64,000 bases of DNA from Bacillus sp. FJAT-14578 (GTDB taxonomy: Bacteria > Bacillota > Bacilli > Bacillales > Bacillaceae_H), in assembly GCF_000504165.1 (NCBI RefSeq), contig NZ_AYSE01000006.1, positions 248,001 through 312,000 of the forward strand. The letters run 5' to 3'. Positions 26,156 to 35,776 of the stretch are shown piece by piece (the first letter of the stretch is position 1; every line of letters begins with the position of its first letter). A program made the position numbers and the translations under genes. The notes under the pieces were generated by a model. That model ran no database searches. It was not told the DNA's origin and saw nothing but the letters and a program-made list of their open reading frames with translations.

Positions 26156-26204
26156 TACAAGGCAATTTTATCCATACTATCTTTTATGATAAAATTGCCT
26201 TGTA
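26156..26204 (+). terminator. Orphan terminator-like hairpin between katA and the HAD gene
   Basis: TACAAGGCAATTTTATC paired perfectly with its complement over a 15-base loop, followed by TTATTC. No gene ends here: katA starts leftward and the HAD gene starts rightward at 26319. The rest of the gap contains the PerR box and a possible 22-codon frame from 26081 with poor spacing to its ribosome-binding site. Confidence 0.55.
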
Positions 26205-26318
26205 TTATTCATATTTGCCTGGATTATTTTCCAAATAATACCTGACTCTCTACTTTTAATAGTGAATACTGATGCTAGTTAATGCGTGTTAAAAATTCTA
26301 AACATACGGAGAAAAACG

Positions 26319-27107
26319 ATGACAGACTATAAGATTTTATTTCTAGACATTGATGGAACGATTTTAAGACCAGATGACACCATTGAAGATTCCACCAAAA
26401 AAGCGGTAGTTAAAGTACAGAAAAAAGGCGTGGAGGTGTTTCTCGCCACAGGAAGGCCGCTGCATGAAATATCCGACCTTGGAAAAGAGCTGAACATCCA
26501 TTCCTTTATCGGCTATAATGGTGCTTATGCGATTTATAAAGGGAAAGATGTATTGAAAGAACCGATGGACGCCCATACGGTAACGCATTTTTTGAACATC
26601 GCCGGGCAACACGGACATGAGGCGGTCATGTACACACATGACAAGAATGTGTTTACCACTCTCAATGCTCCGATCATGCAGGAGTTCATGGGAAAATTCC
26701 ATTTACAAAAAAACGAATTATTCAGTCACGAAATCATAAACCATGTGTTAGGCATGACTCTTGTCAATTTGAGCGAGAACGAACCCGCCCTTTATGAGCA
26801 AGACCATAACGTTCATTTGTCACAAGTGAATGTAGAGGGATTCCGTCATAGTTATGATGTTATTAGAGACAGTATCAACAAAGGATTTGCTGTTCAAATC
26901 ATTTTAAAACAGCTAGGCATCCCAAAAGAAAAAGCGATTGCCTTCGGTGACGGGATGAATGACAAAGAAATGCTCCAGGCTGTCGGTGAAGGGTTTGCGA
27001 TGGGAAACGCACACCCCAATCTTTTTGCTTATGCCAAACATCAAACAACAACCGTAACGAATTCGGGCATCTATAACGGACTAAAATCGCTCGGGCTCGT
27101 TAACTGA
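26319..27107 (+). CDS. HAD-superfamily phosphatase, Cof/YkrA type
   Basis: A 262-residue Cof-type HAD hydrolase: motif I FLDIDGTIL near 8, motif II LATGRPLHEI, a type C2 cap domain, and KQLGIPKEKAIAFGDGMNDKEML with motifs III/IV near 205. It is probably a phosphatase for sugar phosphates, flavin or PLP-like metabolites; the specific substrate is unknown. ATG 26319 follows CGGAG; the frame is open to 26286. Confidence 0.85.
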   Translation: MTDYKILFLDIDGTILRPDDTIEDSTKKAVVKVQKKGVEVFLATGRPLHEISDLGKELNIHSFIGYNGAYAIYKGKDVLKEPMDAHTVTHFLNIAGQHGHEAVMYTHDKNVFTTLNAPIMQEFMGKFHLQKNELFSHEIINHVLGMTLVNLSENEPALYEQDHNVHLSQVNVEGFRHSYDVIRDSINKGFAVQIILKQLGIPKEKAIAFGDGMNDKEMLQAVGEGFAMGNAHPNLFAYAKHQTTTVTNSGIYNGLKSLGLVN

Positions 27108-27123
27108 AACAATCGCCAGCGTA

Positions 27124-27166
27124 AATAATCGAACAGCGGTATTCTTTTACCCTGTTCGATTATTTT
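27124..27166. terminator. Bidirectional terminator between the HAD and M20 genes
   Basis: AATAATCGAACAG paired with CTGTTCGATTATT, then TTTATAGG on the plus strand and an A/T tract on the other side. It serves the convergent genes on both sides. Confidence 0.8.
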
Positions 27167-27173
27167 TATAGGT

Positions 27174-28406
27174 TTATTTAGCTAACATGGTCAAAACGGC
27201 ATCCAATAACACGTTTACTCCTTTTTCGCAATCTTCCCAAGCAGTAAACTCTTCTTCGCAATGGCTCTTTCCGTTTACGCTCGGAACAAAAAGCATAGCG
27301 GAAGGAATGAAACTGGCGATGAACTGCGCGTCATGCCCGGCTCCGCTTACCATTCTTTTATGAGAATACCCCAACGACTCGGCAGATTGTTCGAATAGAC
27401 TGCAAATATCTTTTTCGAACCAAACCGTGTCCCGTCCCCACAATTTTGTTGCTTTCATCTCGCATCCTTCATTCGATGGCGACTGCGGCAATGCTTGAAT
27501 AATTTCCTCAACCGTACTGATGATTTCTGGGTCTTTATGTCTCGCTTCCAGTGAGAACACCACTTTATTCGGAATGACCGTATGGATATTTGGAGAAACA
27601 TTTACCCTCCCAATCGTGTATACCAATTCATCATCAAGCGCACTTAATTTTTGGCGGGCTTCCGCGATTAAATTATTGGCCGCAAAGAGAGCATCTTTTC
27701 TCATATCCATCGGCGTTGTCCCTGCATGGTCGGATTCTCCCGTTATTTCAATCTCATAACAGGCCATCCCAACGACACATTCAACGACTCCAATTGAAAG
27801 GGACTCTCTTTCAAGGATAGGCCCTTGCTCGATGTGCAGCTCTAAAAAGGCAGAAGCCTCTTTTAAACGATTTTCCACTTCGCCTGCATACCCGATGGAT
27901 TGTAACGCTTCCTCGAATGTAATTCCATCCGCATCCCTTTTCTTCAACATGGCCGTTTTTTCAAACTTACCGGAAAGAACACCCGATGCCATCATGGAAG
28001 GCTCAAACCGGGCACCCTCTTCATTTGTAATATTTACGATTGTGATGGGGATTTGAGGTTTAATATCATTCTCCACCAACGTTCTGACCACTTCTAAACC
28101 GGCTACTACCCCCAGCACCCCATCAAAGCGTCCACCTTTTTTGACTGTGTCCAAATGCGAACCGATGACAATCGGCGGTTTATTTTCAATGCCTTCAAGA
28201 GTGGCATACATACATCCCATATCATCAACCGTAACCGACATTCCCAACTCTTCACAACAAGAACGAAAATAATCTCTGACAAGGCGATCTTCCTCCGATA
28301 AGGAAAGCCTCGTGACCCCATTGTTTTCTGTACGACCATAGTTTGCAAATAGTTCAAGTTCATTCTTTAGTCTCTCACCATTAATCAATACCTTTTGCCG
28401 CTGCAT
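27174..28406 (-). CDS. M20-family amidase, hydantoinase/carbamoylase (AllC-like)
   Basis: A 410-residue Zn-dependent amidohydrolase. GSHLDTVKKGGRFDGVLGV near 80 carries two of the metal ligands, NEEGARFEP near 126 the catalytic Glu, and LELHIEQGPILE near 189 and a late GAGHDAQ further ligands. This pattern belongs to N-carbamoyl-L-amino-acid hydrolases, allantoate amidohydrolases and ureidoglycolate-type enzymes. No purine-catabolic or hydantoinase neighbour is present, so the substrate is open. A nitrogen-salvage role is plausible. The start follows GAGGAG. Confidence 0.85.
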   Translation of the reverse strand: MQRQKVLINGERLKNELELFANYGRTENNGVTRLSLSEEDRLVRDYFRSCCEELGMSVTVDDMGCMYATLEGIENKPPIVIGSHLDTVKKGGRFDGVLGVVAGLEVVRTLVENDIKPQIPITIVNITNEEGARFEPSMMASGVLSGKFEKTAMLKKRDADGITFEEALQSIGYAGEVENRLKEASAFLELHIEQGPILERESLSIGVVECVVGMACYEIEITGESDHAGTTPMDMRKDALFAANNLIAEARQKLSALDDELVYTIGRVNVSPNIHTVIPNKVVFSLEARHKDPEIISTVEEIIQALPQSPSNEGCEMKATKLWGRDTVWFEKDICSLFEQSAESLGYSHKRMVSGAGHDAQFIASFIPSAMLFVPSVNGKSHCEEEFTAWEDCEKGVNVLLDAVLTMLAK

Positions 28407-28735
28407 TTCAACACTCCTCTTTCAACTATTTAGGGTTCCATTAGATCTGTCCTTCTTTGTTGGTTATTTAATACTTATTATATAAAAAACGTTTTAATCC
28501 TCCCTCTTTGTCAGTCTATCTTCCATAATTTTTCAATTAATCCTCTACAACCTTTCTCCATAAGTGTTCATGCTGGGCCTGAATGAGTCTTACTTAAAGC
28601 GTTTAAAATCATCAAAAAAAGGGAATCACACTAAAAACTCATGAACATGTCTCCTACAACTGACGGAGGTATAGACCATTTGAGCAGAATTATGCTATAA
28701 AAATGGGATTTTCCATTTATAAAGGGGAAAAGATA
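28407..28735. promoter_or_regulatory. Divergent M20/alpha-amylase intergenic region
   Basis: Contains a near-cre sequence, CTTAAAGCGTTTAAAA at 28593-28608, differing from the cre consensus by T for the key G in both orientations. It would fit catabolite repression of the amylase. A small hairpin around GTCTCC...GGAG (28651-28680) is the only other structure seen. Confidence 0.35.
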
Positions 28736-30202
28736 ATGACGCGAAATCACACGATGATGCAATTTTTCGAGTGGCATGTAGAGGCAGATGGGACTCATTG
28801 GAACCGGTTAAAAGAGATGGCATCCGAACTGAAAAAAAGAGGAATTGATTCCATCTGGATTCCGCCGGCAACAAAAGCCCTCTCACCAGAAGATACGGGA
28901 TATGGCGTTTATGATGTGTATGACCTTGGGGAATTTGATCAAAAAGGATCAATCCGCACAAAATACGGAACGAAGCAGGAATTGCTTGATGCCATTGCAG
29001 CCTGCCATGATCATGGAATAAGTGTCTATGCCGATGTTGTCATGAACCATAAAGCCGGAGCGGATGAAACAGAAGTATTTCAAGTCATTGAAGTAAATCC
29101 GAATAATCGAGAAGAAGAAATTTCAGAGCCATTTGATATAGAGGGCTGGACTAAATTCGTTTTTCCCGATCGAAATAATCAGCATTCTTCTTTCAAGTGG
29201 GGATTTGAACATTTTAACGGAACCGACTATGATGCTAAACGTGATCAAATGGGCATTTTTCGGATTGCAGGTGAACATAAAGCATGGAATGACCATGTCG
29301 ATGATGAATTTGGGAATTATGATTATTTAATGTTTGCCAATATCGACTACAATCATCCTGCCGTTCGGGAAGAAATGATACGATGGGGAAAATGGCTTGC
29401 CGATACATTATCATGCGACGGATACCGTTTGGATGCCATCAAACATATCAATCATACGTTCATTCGCGATTTTGTCACTGAAATGATGAATCACCGTGGT
29501 CAAGATTTTTACGTTGTAGGGGAGTTTTGGAATCCGGACTTAGCGGCCTGCCAGGAGTTTTTAAATCATGTAGATTACACCATCGACTTGTTTGATGTGG
29601 CTCTTCATTACAAATTGCACGAAGCCTCCAAAAACGGACGTGATTTTGATCTTACGACGATTTTTGACGATACCCTTGTTCAAACACACCCCCTTCATGC
29701 GGTAACATTCGTTGACAATCATGATTCACAACCGCATGAATCGCTCGAATCATGGGTGGAAGATTGGTTCAAGCAAAGCGCTTATGCCCTGATTTTACTG
29801 CGCAAAGACGGGTATCCTTGTGTTTTTTACGGCGATTATGTCGGCATCGGAGGGACAGAACCAATCAAAGGAAAAAAAGAAATGATCGATTCCCTTCTTT
29901 ATGCCCGTTACCATAAAGCGTATGGAAAACAAGAAGACTATTTTGATCACCCAAACACGATTGGCTGGGTCCGATTCGGCGTACAAGAAATAGAATATTC
30001 GGGCTGTGCCGTTGTCATTTCCAATGGGGATGAAGGAGAAAAAAGAATGTTTGTAGGTAAAGAGCGCGCAGGAGAAAGCTGGGTGGACTTAACGAACAAT
30101 AGAAGCGATCTTATTTCAATTGAAGAAGATGGATTTGCAACATTTCCGGTCAACGGAGGGAGTGTATCCGTTTGGGTGCTTCCTTCTAATCAGGATCGAT
30201 AA
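28736..30202 (+). CDS. Cytoplasmic alpha-amylase (GH13_5)
   Basis: A 488-residue glycoside hydrolase that cleaves alpha-1,4-glucans. The catalytic residues are visible: nucleophile D233 in GYRLDAIKH, acid/base E263 in VVGEFWNPD and D330 in FVDNHDSQ. The start MTRNHTMMQFFEWH has no signal peptide, placing it in the cytoplasm like other intracellular GH13_5 enzymes that act on maltodextrin or glycogen. ATG 28736 follows AAAGGGG; the open frame begins at 28703. It is a single gene with no maltose-operon neighbours, and a near-cre sequence lies upstream. Confidence 0.92.
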   Translation: MTRNHTMMQFFEWHVEADGTHWNRLKEMASELKKRGIDSIWIPPATKALSPEDTGYGVYDVYDLGEFDQKGSIRTKYGTKQELLDAIAACHDHGISVYADVVMNHKAGADETEVFQVIEVNPNNREEEISEPFDIEGWTKFVFPDRNNQHSSFKWGFEHFNGTDYDAKRDQMGIFRIAGEHKAWNDHVDDEFGNYDYLMFANIDYNHPAVREEMIRWGKWLADTLSCDGYRLDAIKHINHTFIRDFVTEMMNHRGQDFYVVGEFWNPDLAACQEFLNHVDYTIDLFDVALHYKLHEASKNGRDFDLTTIFDDTLVQTHPLHAVTFVDNHDSQPHESLESWVEDWFKQSAYALILLRKDGYPCVFYGDYVGIGGTEPIKGKKEMIDSLLYARYHKAYGKQEDYFDHPNTIGWVRFGVQEIEYSGCAVVISNGDEGEKRMFVGKERAGESWVDLTNNRSDLISIEEDGFATFPVNGGSVSVWVLPSNQDR

Positions 30203-30322
30203 ACATCGTATTTTAATAATGAAAGACATTCGTTCCTTTACGTGAAGATTTCCTGGGCAACCGCAAAAAGCGACACCATATCCATAATTCTGCAGACGAC
30301 AGTTCCAATAAATAAAAGAGAA

Positions 30323-30352
30323 AAAAGACACTCAAGCTAAGAGTGTCTTTTC
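30323..30352 (-). terminator. Terminator of the Cys-rich 70-aa gene
   Basis: Minus-strand AAAAGACACTC-N7-GAGTGTCTTTT followed by TTCTCTTTT; it overlaps the last codons of the gene. It may also stop the amylase transcript from the other side. Confidence 0.8.
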
Positions 30353-30544
30353 CAATTCATCGTATGGGTGAATATATCCTTTGTGCACAAGATGACCCGT
30401 TTCACAGTCTGAATCTGGACAAACCGCCTCGCTTTGAACACATCGTCTGCAATACATTTTTCGGCATCCATCACAACGATAGACTTCAACTGTAAATTTA
30501 TTGCACCCACAATTCATACAAATCCCATAAGCTGTTTTGAGCAT
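30332..30544 (-). CDS. Small Cys-rich zinc-ribbon-like protein
   Basis: A 70-residue protein with eight or more cysteines in pairs: CMNCGC, CDGCRKMYCRRC, and CPDSDC, consistent with two zinc knuckles. The start lies behind AGGGAGGG, and the stop is inside the terminator hairpin. The family is not recognised; adaptor or nucleic-acid-binding roles are common for such proteins. It is probably monocistronic. Confidence 0.7.
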   Translation of the reverse strand: MLKTAYGICMNCGCNKFTVEVYRCDGCRKMYCRRCVQSEAVCPDSDCETGHLVHKGYIHPYDELEKTLLA

Positions 30545-30624
30545 CTTTCTCCCTCCCTTTATTCAAATATATCAAAAAATCAGAAAATTTAATATACCTA
30601 AATAATGGAATCTAAAAATGAAAA

Positions 30625-30663
30625 TTATCCAACATATAAATGAAAAATGATGGGCATTAACAT
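30625..30663 (-). CDS. Possible 12-codon micro-ORF
   Basis: ATG at 30663 sits 6 nt after a perfect AAGGAGG (30676-30670) and reads MLMPIIFHLYVG before TAA. It lies just downstream of the terminator for the 113-aa gene and upstream of the Cys-rich gene. It could be a decayed gene start or a leader; evidence is limited to the ribosome-binding site. Confidence 0.25.
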   Translation of the reverse strand: MLMPIIFHLYVG

Positions 30664-30682
30664 TGGCATCCTCCTTCCACGC

Positions 30683-30716
30683 AAAAAAAGATGTTTGTCC
30701 ATTAGAGGCAAACACC
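30683..30716 (-). terminator. Terminator of the 113-aa paralogue gene
   Basis: Minus-strand GGTGTTTGCC-N6-GGACAAACATC followed by TTTTTTTG. Confidence 0.75.
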
Positions 30717-30761
30717 TTTTTATCTTTATGTATATACTGGTCAAATTTATTAGACATCAAT

Positions 30762-31103
30762 TTAGCTCGTTTTTTGTAAATATAAATTCCGGCATTGATC
30801 GACTTTGCATTTCACATATGTTTGAGTTGTATCAAATAACTCAGCCACAAACAATGTCGCACCGTAGAATGTTTTCTTTTTTGTCATTTCCTGGCTGACT
30901 ATGTAATCATAAACAACGGCTTCTATGTCATTGATCAATGGCAATAGGTGACGATTTCTAACAAAAAGTTGATAAAGTTCGGCAATGAATGATTCGCTTT
31001 TCTTAAATTTCTCCTGCATTTGTTCTGTTGCATACTCATTAAGCGGTAATCTGTTTTCAACCATATATTTTAAATCCTCTAAAAACAATTTATTAGTATT
31101 CAC
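30762..31103 (-). CDS. Small protein of unknown function, paralogue of the gene at 18577-18804
   Basis: 113 residues. The first 65 are homologous to the 75-aa product at 18577 (FLEDLKYMVE, PLNEYATEQMQEKF, RNRHLLPLINDIEAVVYDY); the remaining 48 form a unique tail with two cysteines. It starts with GTG at 31103 behind GAGGAG. The upstream region carries a cre site overlapping a TTCAAA -35, and TAAAATATAA after the same 16-bp gap as in the paralogue. No known function. Confidence 0.7.
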   Translation of the reverse strand: MNTNKLFLEDLKYMVENRLPLNEYATEQMQEKFKKSESFIAELYQLFVRNRHLLPLINDIEAVVYDYIVSQEMTKKKTFYGATLFVAELFDTTQTYVKCKVDQCRNLYLQKTS

Positions 31104-31153
31104 CTGTCATCACTCCTCTTTGATGTTTATATTTTAACATGTATGAGCTCACT

Positions 31154-31169
31154 TTGAAAGCGTTTACAA
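31154..31169. promoter_or_regulatory. CcpA cre site
   Basis: TTGAAAGCGTTTACAA, matching the cre consensus at every defined position except the final W-flanked C. It overlaps the putative -35 of the 113-aa gene. The rest of the gap up to 31415 holds only the TatD gene leader. Confidence 0.75.
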
Positions 31170-31415
31170 ATAAGTTTTTAGAAAAATTTGAGTTTTAGAG
31201 ATTTTGTAGGTCTAGCGAAATTCCTCCTCTTTTCTTCACTCGCATTTTAACGTAACAAAAAGAAGAAACGCATAGGATTAGCCTTCCCACTGTTTAGGGC
31301 TACCAAAGAAAAGATATTAAATAATGAGTTAAAAATGTAAGTATTGAGTCATTTCATATGGTATATTTTGAGAGTATGAGAAATCTTGAATCAGACAAAA
31401 AGGAGGCCGCAATCG

Positions 31416-32195
31416 ATGATGGATGCCCACATTCATCTTGATCAATATGATGATATTGATCGGAAAATCGAACAGTGGCAGACTGCAGGGGTGACAGGAG
31501 TTGTAGCTGTGTCGACCGATTTGAATTCGAGCTATGACACGCTCGCCCTCAAACAAAAGCATCCTGATTTTATTTGGGCCGCAATCGGCTTCCATCCCGA
31601 ACAGCCGCTTCCGCCAGAACAAGATATAGCTGAATGGCACAGCCTTTTACACCAGGAACGCCGGCTCATTTCAGCTGTCGGTGAAGTGGGACTGCCGTAT
31701 TACACCCCACATACATCAAGTATGGAACGATACATTGAGTTGTTGGAAACTTTGATGATTACGGCAAAAAACGAAGATCTTCCCATCGTCCTTCATGCTA
31801 TCCATTCCGGTGCACCTGCCGCTTATGAACTATTAGTAAAAAACGAGATAAAGAAGGCTCATTTCCATTGGCTGAAAGCACCCGCTTCTGTTGTCGAACA
31901 GATTACGACGAGCGGATATTACGTCTCCGTCACTCCAGAAGTTTGCTACCGAAAGCGAGACGAAATACTTGTTAACCAAATCCCGCTGGATAAACTGCTC
32001 ATTGAAACAGATGGTCCCTGGCCCTTTTCCGGACCGTTTGAGCAGATGGAAACCTCCCCTTTACTGCTGCAGGAGGCAGCAAGAAAAGTGGCTTCACTAA
32101 AAGAGCTGGACCTGAAAGAAACAATCGAACAATTGACAATGAACACCTTATCCTTATATGCGGGCGAACAAAAAGATCCCTCCATTTTTAAATGA
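31416..32195 (+). CDS. TatD-family metal-dependent hydrolase
   Basis: A 259-residue TIM-barrel deoxyribonuclease-like hydrolase. MMDAHIHLDQY at the N-terminus gives the HxH metal ligands, GEVGLPYY the bridging Glu, LHAIHSG and FHWLKAP further histidines, and IETDGPWP the C-terminal Asp. It lacks the longer YabD-type features and is closer to short TatD paralogues. ATG 31416 follows AAAGGAGG; the open frame starts at 31386. Confidence 0.85.
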   Translation: MMDAHIHLDQYDDIDRKIEQWQTAGVTGVVAVSTDLNSSYDTLALKQKHPDFIWAAIGFHPEQPLPPEQDIAEWHSLLHQERRLISAVGEVGLPYYTPHTSSMERYIELLETLMITAKNEDLPIVLHAIHSGAPAAYELLVKNEIKKAHFHWLKAPASVVEQITTSGYYVSVTPEVCYRKRDEILVNQIPLDKLLIETDGPWPFSGPFEQMETSPLLLQEAARKVASLKELDLKETIEQLTMNTLSLYAGEQKDPSIFK

Positions 32196-32208
32196 AGGGA
32201 ATCTTTTT
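32170..32208 (+). terminator. Terminator of the TatD-family gene
   Basis: AAAAGATcCCT.CATTT paired with AAATGAAGGGAATCTTTT, then TATTC. The stem begins inside the coding region. Confidence 0.7.
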
Positions 32209-32294
32209 ATTCTTTTCCAAAAGATTATTATTTTTAGTTTGAATTGCGGGCAAGAGGCTACTTGCTTGTAAAAACATTTACAAAAACAGCTTTT

Positions 32295-33086
32295 TTATTT
32301 ATTGTTAAGCGAAGCTAAAATCGGATAAAGCTCTTCTAAGTGGGTAATTTCATAAGTCGGAATGACTTCATTTCGCTCTTTGTCATGGCGGTTGATCCAG
32401 ACGGATTTGATGCCTACACGGGATGCGCCAAGGATATCCGTCATTAAGTTATCGCCGACCATCAGCACTTCATCTTTATTAAGTGACATTAATGTCAAGG
32501 CATGCTCGAAAATGGAAGGATCAGGCTTTCCTCTGCCAAATGCACCGGAAATGACAATATGGTCAAAATACGGCACAAGCTCAGGTGTGATGTCGAGCTT
32601 CGTATTTTGTAAGTCAGGAGACCCGTTTGTTAAAAGCAGGAGCTGATACTTCCCCTTTAATTCATCGAGCACGTTGAACGTTTCGTCATAGACGAATGGG
32701 CTGTTGCGGCGTTCCGCAGGGAAGCGTTCTGCTAACTCAGCGCCAAATTCCGGATCATCAATCCCTAGCGCTTTCAAGCCTCGTGTCCATGCTTCCTTTC
32801 GATAAGCAGGCACAATGTCTTTCATTTTCCGGAAATTATCCTCATCATCCAAAAAATTGCCCCATAGTCCTTCAAATGGGTTAATGCCAATCATCTGGGT
32901 GAACTCATATGTTTCATAAGAAGAGTAAAGTTCTCTCGCTTCTGCACGAACTGCCTCTTCAAGCTCTTCCACATCAATATCATATTTTTCAGCTGCCGCC
33001 CGGCACGTTGCCGCAAAGGCTTCCTTTACGCTTTTTTGGTCCCAAAGCAACGTGTCATCAAGGTCAAAAAAGATTGCTTTAATCAT
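32295..33086 (-). CDS. HAD-superfamily phosphatase, YsaA-like
   Basis: A 263-residue HAD hydrolase: motif [12 protein letters not shown] near 7, motif [11 protein letters not shown] near 151, K in [10 protein letters not shown] near 187 and [15 protein letters not shown] near 210. A helical type C1 cap lies between residues about 20 and 130. It resembles B. subtilis YsaA, which I recall as having phosphoserine phosphatase activity; that activity is not certain here. The start follows GAGGG. Confidence 0.82.
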   Translation of the reverse strand: MIKAIFFDLDDTLLWDQKSVKEAFAATCRAAAEKYDIDVEELEEAVRAEARELYSSYETYEFTQMIGINPFEGLWGNFLDDEDNFRKMKDIVPAYRKEAWTRGLKALGIDDPEFGAELAERFPAERRNSPFVYDETFNVLDELKGKYQLLLLTNGSPDLQNTKLDITPELVPYFDHIVISGAFGRGKPDPSIFEHALTLMSLNKDEVLMVGDNLMTDILGASRVGIKSVWINRHDKERNEVIPTYEITHLEELYPILASLNNK

Positions 33087-33187
33087 CGCCGAATTTCCCT
33101 CATTTCATCTCTAGTTGTTTTCGTAAAAATTTTATTATTCAAACAACAGATTACAAGGAATTGTCCGATAAGTAAATATAAATTTCA

Positions 33188-33235
33188 CATAAGCAGCGGA
33201 CAAGCTCCCTTGCGGGTTCTTGCCCGCTGCTTATG
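33188..33235. repeat. Long inverted repeat without U tract
   Basis: CATAAGCAGCGG-ACAAG paired with CTTG-CCCGCTGCTTATG over a 14-base loop. There is no T run on either strand, so it is not a standard intrinsic terminator. It lies between two leftward genes; nothing else is seen in 33087-33323. Confidence 0.5.
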
Positions 33236-33323
33236 CAAAGATCTTTCTAGCTGATTCAAGATGAAAAAAGTAAAATTCTATACAGTGTAAAAATAATAGA
33301 TTATATGAAATCTAGAACTTTTC

Positions 33324-33494
33324 CTACCAATTCAAACTCTCTATCAACTGACATTTTGTGCATTTCCGGGTGTAGTGGCTTTGTTCGAATTCATGATCGC
33401 ATTTTAGTTGGAAAATGATGAGTTCTTCATTTAACTGTTCCAGCTGGGCTTCCAGCTTTTGAATTTCCGTTTTTAGTTGAATTGCCCGATTCAT
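33324..33494 (-). CDS. Small coiled-coil/zinc-knuckle protein (56 aa)
   Basis: ATG at 33494 follows GGGGGAGAGGG. The 56-codon frame begins MNRAIQLKTEIQKLEAQLEQ, a coiled coil, followed by KCDHEF...RKCTKC, a probable CxH...CxxC zinc site, and ends LNW-TAG. The heptad-like pattern, metal-ligand motif and ribosome-binding site make it a convincing gene. It sits between thiC and the HAD phosphatase on the same strand, 52 bp after the thiC stop, so thiC transcripts may extend into it. Function unknown. Confidence 0.75.
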   Translation of the reverse strand: MNRAIQLKTEIQKLEAQLEQLNEELIIFQLKCDHEFEQSHYTRKCTKCQLIESLNW

Positions 33495-33546
33495 CCAACC
33501 CTCTCCCCCTCGGCCGGTGCATGTTTCTATTTATTCTCCTTAGAAA

Positions 33547-35424
<1,878 letters not shown>

Positions 35425-35477
35425 GATGTTAGCACAAATATATAATGACATTCCGTCACTATAATAGCAGATTCTAA

Positions 35478-35571
35478 CTTCCCCACGCTGGTATGAACCA
35501 GATCAGGTCCTGAGGGTTAAGAAACTTCAGCATGTTTCTCTCTCAGCCCAACTCATTGGACACCCCTAGTT
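35478..35571 (-). promoter_or_regulatory. TPP (THI-element) riboswitch
   Basis: Minus-strand ACTAGGGGTG, then GGGCTGAGAGAG, AACCCT, GACCTGATCTGGTTCATACC and AGCGTGGGGAAG, the conserved segments of the thiamine-pyrophosphate aptamer in order. With the terminator downstream it forms a transcription-attenuation switch for thiC. Confidence 0.96.
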
Positions 35572-35776
35572 CAAGATATATTGAGTTTTGAAATTACAAA
35601 TTTAATATAAACCACATATTTACCGTTGTAAAGGAAATTTTTCACTGCCTATTCAAATTTATTCCTTCTCTTTTTCAAAAATGGCAATAAAAATAGATGG
35701 TAAAATAAGTAACAATCCTATACGATGGATGTGGAAATGCTCCCTTCATCATGAATTTAATAACAGGAGAATGAAA

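Noticed and set aside
28593..28608. cre site for the alpha-amylase
   Set aside because: Kept only as low-confidence: it lacks the conserved G in both orientations, unlike the two clear cre sites.
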